Part shown: piece by piece, positions 60,102 to 64,000 of the stretch
Position numbering within the stretch: position 1 is the first letter of the stretch
How the letters are laid out: every line of letters starts with the position of its first letter
Origin: Halococcus hamelinensis 100A6
GTDB taxonomy: Archaea > Halobacteriota > Halobacteria > Halobacteriales > Halococcaceae
Assembly: GCF_000336675.1 (NCBI RefSeq)
Contig: NZ_AOMB01000020.1
Coordinates: 44,356-108,355, forward strand
Direction: 5' to 3'
Length of the DNA stretch: 64,000 nucleotides
Notes under the pieces: model-generated
What the model saw: only the letters and a program-made list of their open reading frames with translations
The model's database searches: none
What the model was told of the DNA's origin: nothing
Made by a program: the position numbers and the translations under genes

Positions 60102-61976
60102 TCAGGCTCGTTTCCCGATCTCCTCGCGCAACAGCTCGCTGACCACGTCGCCCTCCGCCCGACCGCCGAGCGCGCCCATGCACTCGCCCATCAGCCCCGA
60201 GAACGCGCCCATCCCCTGTTCTCTCACCTGGTCCTCGTTTCGCTCGACGACCTCGACGACGGCCTCGCGCACCTCGTCGTCGCCCGCGCTCCCGAGTCCC
60301 TCCCGTTCGGCGGCCTCCGCCGCCGACAGGTCGGGATGTTCCGCGAGCGCGACGAGCAGGTCGTCGATAGCCTCCGTCGTGACCTCGCCAGCCTGGTAGA
60401 GCTCGAAGAGGTCGAGGAACCGCTCGTCGCGCACGTCGTCGACGGGGACTCCATCACGCCGGAGTTCGGTCGCGGTGCTTTCCACTGTGCCCGCCGCGAG
60501 CGTCGGGTCGACACCGCGTTCGACGGCCGCCTCGAACAGCGGCATTCGCCGACCGTAGGCGACCTGACGCGCGAGGCCGGGGTCGAGGTCGAGCTCGGAC
60601 TGGTAGCGCTCGACCTTCTCGGTGAGGAGTTCCGGCACCTCGATCCCCTCGAAGTCGAGCTCCACAGGAGGAACGTCGGTTTCGGGGTACATCCGGGCCG
60701 CGCCGGGCAGCGGGCGGAGGTAGCGCGAGGTGCCGTCGGGGGTCACGTCCCGAGTCTCCTCGGGAACACCCGAGAGAGCGGTTCGCGCTCGGTCGGCCAC
60801 CGCGTCGATGGCCGCGGTCGCACTCCGGGGGTCGGCGGCCACCATCGCCACCGCGTCGTCCTCGCCCGCGTCGACCGCGTCTTCGAGCGCTTCGACCTCC
60901 TCGCTCGTCACGCCGTAGGCCGGGAGTTCGTCGGTGTGGAAGATACCACCGACGCCGTGGTGCTTCGCGTGGTCGGCGAACTCGGTGCCCAGCCGGCGGT
61001 CGTCCTGGAGTTCACGTCCGACGAGGCCGTCGAAGCCATCCAACCGGACCGCCATCGCCCGGCCGTCGCCCGAGAGCGCGCCGCCGACCACGCCGCTGTC
61101 GGTCTCCGCGAAGACCTCGGTGACGTCGACGGGGTCGCTCACGCCCGCCTCTCGCTCCGCGAGTTCGTCGCGGATCGCGACGAGTTCGACCTGGCGCTGG
61201 ACCTCGTTCTCGACGATGTCGTCGATGTCGTCGAGGCGCTGGACGCCTTTGAGCTCGACCCGTGCGCCGTCGGCGATCGAGACGTTGACGTCCTGGCGGA
61301 TGGTGCCGAGACCGCGTTTGACCTCGCCCGTCGAGCGGAGGAGCATCCCGATCCGCTGGGCGGCCTCCTTGGCCTGTTCGGGCGAGCGGATGTCGGGTCC
61401 CGTGCCGATCTCGACGAGCGGGATCCCGAGCCTATCGAGCGCGTAGCGCACGCCCGAGTCGGTCTCCTCGACGCGTGCGGCGCTCTCCTCTTCGAGCTCC
61501 ATGTCCTCGATCGAGACCGGCCCGTCGTCGGTGCTGATCGCGCCGTCGCCCGCGACGAGCGCCGAGCGCTGGAAGCCCGACGTGTTCGAGCCGTCGACGA
61601 CGATCTTCCGCATCACGTGGGCCTGGTCGACGGGGTCCATGTCGAGCAGGGCGGCGATCTCGAGCACCACCTCGACCGCCTCGTCGTCGAGCCGGCCGGG
61701 CGGTTCCTCGTCGGCCTCCACGAGGCAGGTCGAATCGAAGCCGAGATACTCGAACTCGCGTTCGGCGGCGGCCTCTTCGAGCGCCGCGACGTCGACCTCG
61801 CCGAGTTCGCTGCTGGTCGGGTGGAGGAAGCGTTCGAAGGTGTGAGTCGATTCCTCGGGCTCGCGTCGGTCGGTCGGACAGCCACAGAACAGCTTCGAGT
61901 CGGTATCGAGCTGCTGGTGGATCTCGAGGCCGGCGACGAGACCCAGCTCGTCGTAGTCGAACGGCGACGTGCTCAT
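60102..61976 (-). CDS. gatE: Archaeal Glu-tRNA(Gln) amidotransferase subunit E
   Basis: A protein of 624 residues. The GatB-like kinase core starts with DYDELGLVAGLEIHQQLDTDSKLFCGCP (about 7-34). It contains the family motifs GSNTSGFQRSALVA near 131 and LGTIRQDVNVSIADGARVELKGVQ near 228. The AspRS-like insertion domain and a C-terminal YqeY-like tail region (about 470-624) follow. With GatD it converts Glu-tRNA(Gln) to Gln-tRNA(Gln), the archaeal route to glutaminyl-tRNA. ATG 61976 gives the conserved N-terminus. The GatD gene is not in the window. Confidence 0.95.
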   Translation of the reverse strand: MSTSPFDYDELGLVAGLEIHQQLDTDSKLFCGCPTDRREPEESTHTFERFLHPTSSELGEVDVAALEEAAAEREFEYLGFDSTCLVEADEEPPGRLDDEAVEVVLEIAALLDMDPVDQAHVMRKIVVDGSNTSGFQRSALVAGDGAISTDDGPVSIEDMELEEESAARVEETDSGVRYALDRLGIPLVEIGTGPDIRSPEQAKEAAQRIGMLLRSTGEVKRGLGTIRQDVNVSIADGARVELKGVQRLDDIDDIVENEVQRQVELVAIRDELAEREAGVSDPVDVTEVFAETDSGVVGGALSGDGRAMAVRLDGFDGLVGRELQDDRRLGTEFADHAKHHGVGGIFHTDELPAYGVTSEEVEALEDAVDAGEDDAVAMVAADPRSATAAIDAVADRARTALSGVPEETRDVTPDGTSRYLRPLPGAARMYPETDVPPVELDFEGIEVPELLTEKVERYQSELDLDPGLARQVAYGRRMPLFEAAVERGVDPTLAAGTVESTATELRRDGVPVDDVRDERFLDLFELYQAGEVTTEAIDDLLVALAEHPDLSAAEAAEREGLGSAGDDEVREAVVEVVERNEDQVREQGMGAFSGLMGECMGALGGRAEGDVVSELLREEIGKRA

Positions 61977-62072
61977 TGTGGGTCCTGCGGCGCGGACGAC
62001 CAAAAACCGTCGCGGTTCGCATCCGCCATCCGGTAGGTTTGTCCTGCCGAGCCGACGATCACCATTCAACCG

Positions 62073-62222
62073 ATGGACCGAACCGACGACGAGTACGCCG
62101 TCGAGGTCATGGCCGCCGTCGGGATCCAGGACGATTCGGCCGACGTGGACGAACATCCGACCGACCGGAAACCACTGGACGAAGTCGTCTTCGACGGCGA
62201 TTTCACGCCGGACGAGGACTGA
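62073..62222 (+). CDS. Small acidic protein (49 aa)
   Basis: A short frame from ATG 62073 to TGA 62222 encodes 49 residues, about a third of them Asp or Glu (MDRTDDEYAVEVMAAVGIQD and a C-terminal FDGDFTPDED). The composition is typical of haloarchaeal soluble proteins and unlike an out-of-frame shadow. It lies 96 bp from the divergent gatE start. It has no cysteines or recognisable fold. It could be a small regulator or binding partner, but no homologue is known to me. Confidence 0.5.
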   Translation: MDRTDDEYAVEVMAAVGIQDDSADVDEHPTDRKPLDEVVFDGDFTPDED

Positions 62223-62244
62223 ACCGCGAAGACGAATCGAGAAC

Positions 62245-62475
62245 GATCGGAGCGGTTGGCGCGCGCTCGCGGTCGTGCGTGAACGGACGTGAGCGCGCGA
62301 CCGCGAACACTGTGCGAGGTCCGCGCGAGCAACGCGAGCGCGGGCTTGGCAGAGCAAAGCTCTGCCAGTGGATGAGCACCGCAGGGAGCGAGCAAAGCGA
62401 ACGACCGAGGAGCGCAGTCGGCTGGGGAGGCGTGTGGCTAATGCGGGGCGGTGGCGGTGCGGGGCGGTTCTCGTT
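62245..62475 (-). repeat. Dispersed intergenic repeat, copy R4 (reverse orientation)
   Basis: Read on the minus strand the blocks have the same order as in R3: GAGAACCGCC..., then GCCTCCCCAGCCGACTGCG (reverse of 62415-62433). The middle block GGTGCTCATCC is at about 62370-62380. The right block CGCTCACGTCCGTTCACGC...GACCGCGAGCGCGCGCCA follows (about 62245-62300). A perfect hairpin GGCAGAG-CAAAG-CTCTGCC (about 62347-62366) sits beside the middle block. It occupies most of the 331-bp gap 62223-62553. Confidence 0.75.
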
Positions 62476-62553
62476 TGGACCGGGTATTGCCGGAGCGCTC
62501 GTATCGTGGCTGACCCAGACACCGATTCGAAGACACAACACAAACGAACCAGA

Positions 62554-63810
62554 TCACGCCGAATCGAGCACCGTCCGTGCCGCGGTCCGCCCGCTCCCGA
62601 TCGCGCCGTGGATCGACGACCAGTTGGTGTAGTCACCGGCGAGAAAGACCGGGCCCTCGGGCGCATCGGCCGCTGGAAGCCCTCGATAGAACCCCGGCGG
62701 TTGGGCGAACTGCGCGAACTCGATCCTGTCGGTAGCGACCGGGGAGAGGTCGAACCGGCGGTCGGGGTACCACGACGCGAGCGCCCGGCGGACGCGGTTC
62801 GCGAGGGCGTCGTCGCTCTCGTCCCGCGTCCCGAGGAACGTCGCGCTGAGGAGGTCCCGACCCGAGGGCGCGTACTCGGGGGCCACGTTCGAGAGCGGGG
62901 CGACGTGGTTGGGTTCGTCGCCGGCGGCGTTGAGCAGGAGCTTTCCTCCAGTGGGGAGCCGCTGGTCCGAGGGGTACGAGAGGTACTGTGTCACGCACCC
63001 GCGAGCGTCGGTCGGGATCGACTCGACGCCAGTGAGGTCGCGGGCCGTCGGCGGGTCGGTGGCGACCACGACCGCGTCGGCCTCGCGGGTTTCGGTCCCG
63101 AGCTCGACCGTCGCGTCGTCGTCGGTGGGCTCGACCGATTCGACGGTCGTCCCGAGGGTGAGCTGTGCGCCGGCGGCCCGCGCGCCGTCGGCGAGCTGGG
63201 CCGTGACCGCGCCCATCCCGTTCACGGGCACCGCGATGTCGCCCGCCGCGAGCATCCGGAAGGTGTACTCGAACACCGCCGCCGAGGTCGAGAGGTCGCG
63301 GTCGAGCGTGATCCCGCCGTAGAAGGGCGCGAAGAACGACTCGACGAACCGCTCCGAGAACCCCCGTTCGTCGAGGTAGTCGGCCACCGACCGGTCCGGA
63401 CCGGCGAACGCCTCGCTCTCCCGTCGGTCGGCGAGCGCACGCCAGAGCCGGACGACCCGGAGTTTGTCCCCGAGGGTCGCATCGGGAGCCGCGGCGGTCG
63501 CGGGAAGCGAGCGTGGGTCGCGCCGGGGGTCCGCGAGGGGACGGGTGGATCCGGGGCGTGCGAGCGTCGCACCGGGGGTGAAGGACCGGAGGTCGAGGGA
63601 GGCGAGGTCGAGTTCGCGCCGCACACCGGGATAGGCGGTGAACAGCACCTGGAACCCGCGGTCGAGGGTGTAGCCGTCCACGATGCGGCTCCGGACCCGC
63701 CCACCGGCGGTGTCGTGGCGCTCGATGAGTTCGACGTCCAGCCCGCCGGCGGCGAGGTGACGCGCCGCGACCAGCCCCGCGAGCCCGCCGCCGACCACGA
63801 TGACGTTCAT
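62554..63810 (-). CDS. FAD-dependent oxidoreductase (phytoene desaturase/amine oxidase type)
   Basis: A protein of 418 residues starting at ATG 63810. The N-terminal FAD-binding beta-alpha-beta motif is VIVVGGGLAGLVAARHLAAGG (residues 3-23). It is followed by ERHDTAGGRVRS near 30 and RGFQVLFTAYPG near 51, as in the amine-oxidase/carotenoid-desaturase superfamily. The C-terminal FAD motif is VFLAGDYTNWSSIHGAIGSGRTAA near 390. The protein oxidises or desaturates an unknown substrate; no carotenoid genes are adjacent. It is flanked by repeat copies R4 and R5 in opposite orientations. Confidence 0.85.
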   Translation of the reverse strand: MNVIVVGGGLAGLVAARHLAAGGLDVELIERHDTAGGRVRSRIVDGYTLDRGFQVLFTAYPGVRRELDLASLDLRSFTPGATLARPGSTRPLADPRRDPRSLPATAAAPDATLGDKLRVVRLWRALADRRESEAFAGPDRSVADYLDERGFSERFVESFFAPFYGGITLDRDLSTSAAVFEYTFRMLAAGDIAVPVNGMGAVTAQLADGARAAGAQLTLGTTVESVEPTDDDATVELGTETREADAVVVATDPPTARDLTGVESIPTDARGCVTQYLSYPSDQRLPTGGKLLLNAAGDEPNHVAPLSNVAPEYAPSGRDLLSATFLGTRDESDDALANRVRRALASWYPDRRFDLSPVATDRIEFAQFAQPPGFYRGLPAADAPEGPVFLAGDYTNWSSIHGAIGSGRTAARTVLDSA

Positions 63811-63919
63811 GAACCGATTCGTGGTGCGAGGGGCAAAACCGCTGGCATACTCGAAGCCGGTCGTGGCGTGCTTCGATTCGTCGGTTTGCACGGATGACTG
63901 AAGCGTCGACGACAAGTCC

Positions 63920-64000
63920 CGACACAACTGAGAGACCGCCACCGCTCCGCCCCGCATCGGCCACACGCCTCCCCAGCCGATTCGTTCCGCTCGTTGTACT
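63920..64000 (+). repeat. Dispersed intergenic repeat, copy R5 (cut by the window end)
   Basis: The left block is present: GAGACCGCCACCGCTCCGCC, then CACACGCCTCCCCAGCCGA near 63962. The middle and right blocks lie beyond the window. It is upstream of the FAD oxidoreductase gene, facing away from it. Confidence 0.65.

Noticed and set aside
62368..63897. Plus-strand frame of 509 codons across the FAD oxidoreductase
   Set aside because: It is antisense to a gene with two intact FAD motifs and its N-terminal part translates repeat R4.

Overview
The window is a piece of a haloarchaeal (class Halobacteria) chromosome. Three things point there: a G+C-rich, strongly acidic proteome (Asp/Glu-rich proteins, GAC/GAG-rich codons); archaeal information genes (Spt5, SecE, aMBF1, GatE, DtdA, PolX, an XPB-like helicase, and a tRNA-Trp whose intron doubles as a C/D guide RNA); and haloarchaeal families (DUF5794, DUF5795, DUF5788, PGF-CTERM surface proteins, TIGR03663, Bat-type HTH_10 regulators). 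Most recognisable promoters are A+T-rich TATA-like boxes 25-33 nt upstream of the start codon, as expected for leaderless haloarchaeal mRNAs. The genus cannot be fixed from sequence alone.

Layout. 1-9.7 kb: end of an XPB helicase; an export locus (Ig-repeat surface protein, MMPL/RND transporter, TrmB regulator); a class V aminotransferase divergent from a creatininase. 10-17.3 kb: HflX, HisC-Adk-like kinase-CDP-alcohol phosphatidyltransferase, aMBF1, TpiA, an acyl-CoA synthetase and a UDG-family protein. 18-22.8 kb: DUF5794/DUF5795, a GNAT, intron-containing tRNA-Trp, DinB, DUF420 and a Nudix hydrolase. 22.8-24.85 kb: an A+T-rich insert with a HEPN protein resembling ApeA-type defence proteins and a DUF3892 protein. 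24.9-32.3 kb: rhodanese, a broken Mut7-C gene, PolX, DUF5788, an AN1-finger rhomboid, endonuclease V, an SDR, CinA and a YdjM-like protein. 32.3-47.1 kb: three beta-helix surface-protein paralogues interspersed with PEP carboxylase, a PHP protein, a Tat lipoprotein, Spt5/SecE, FtsZ, DtdA and two tandem CaCA cation exchangers. 47.6-56.6 kb: CoaBC, then a complete Mrp/Mnh antiporter operon (A-G) translationally coupled to a TIGR03663 membrane protein. 56.9-64 kb: type IV pilin-like protein, Bat-like regulator, small membrane proteins, a membrane-anchored J-domain protein, a PAP2 phosphatase, GatE, a 49-residue acidic protein and a FAD oxidoreductase.

Between genes, a modular G+C-rich dispersed repeat occurs five times (about 17.5, 31.0, 47.4, 62.3 and 64.0 kb), always in non-coding DNA. 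It has conserved left, middle and right blocks and copy-specific hairpins in between. No CRISPR array, rRNA, integrase or intact insertion sequence was seen. The most noteworthy items are the HEPN island, the dispersed repeat family, the verifiable guide pairings in the tRNA-Trp intron, and a beta-helix gene sitting inside the usual ftsZ-secE-spt5 neighbourhood.
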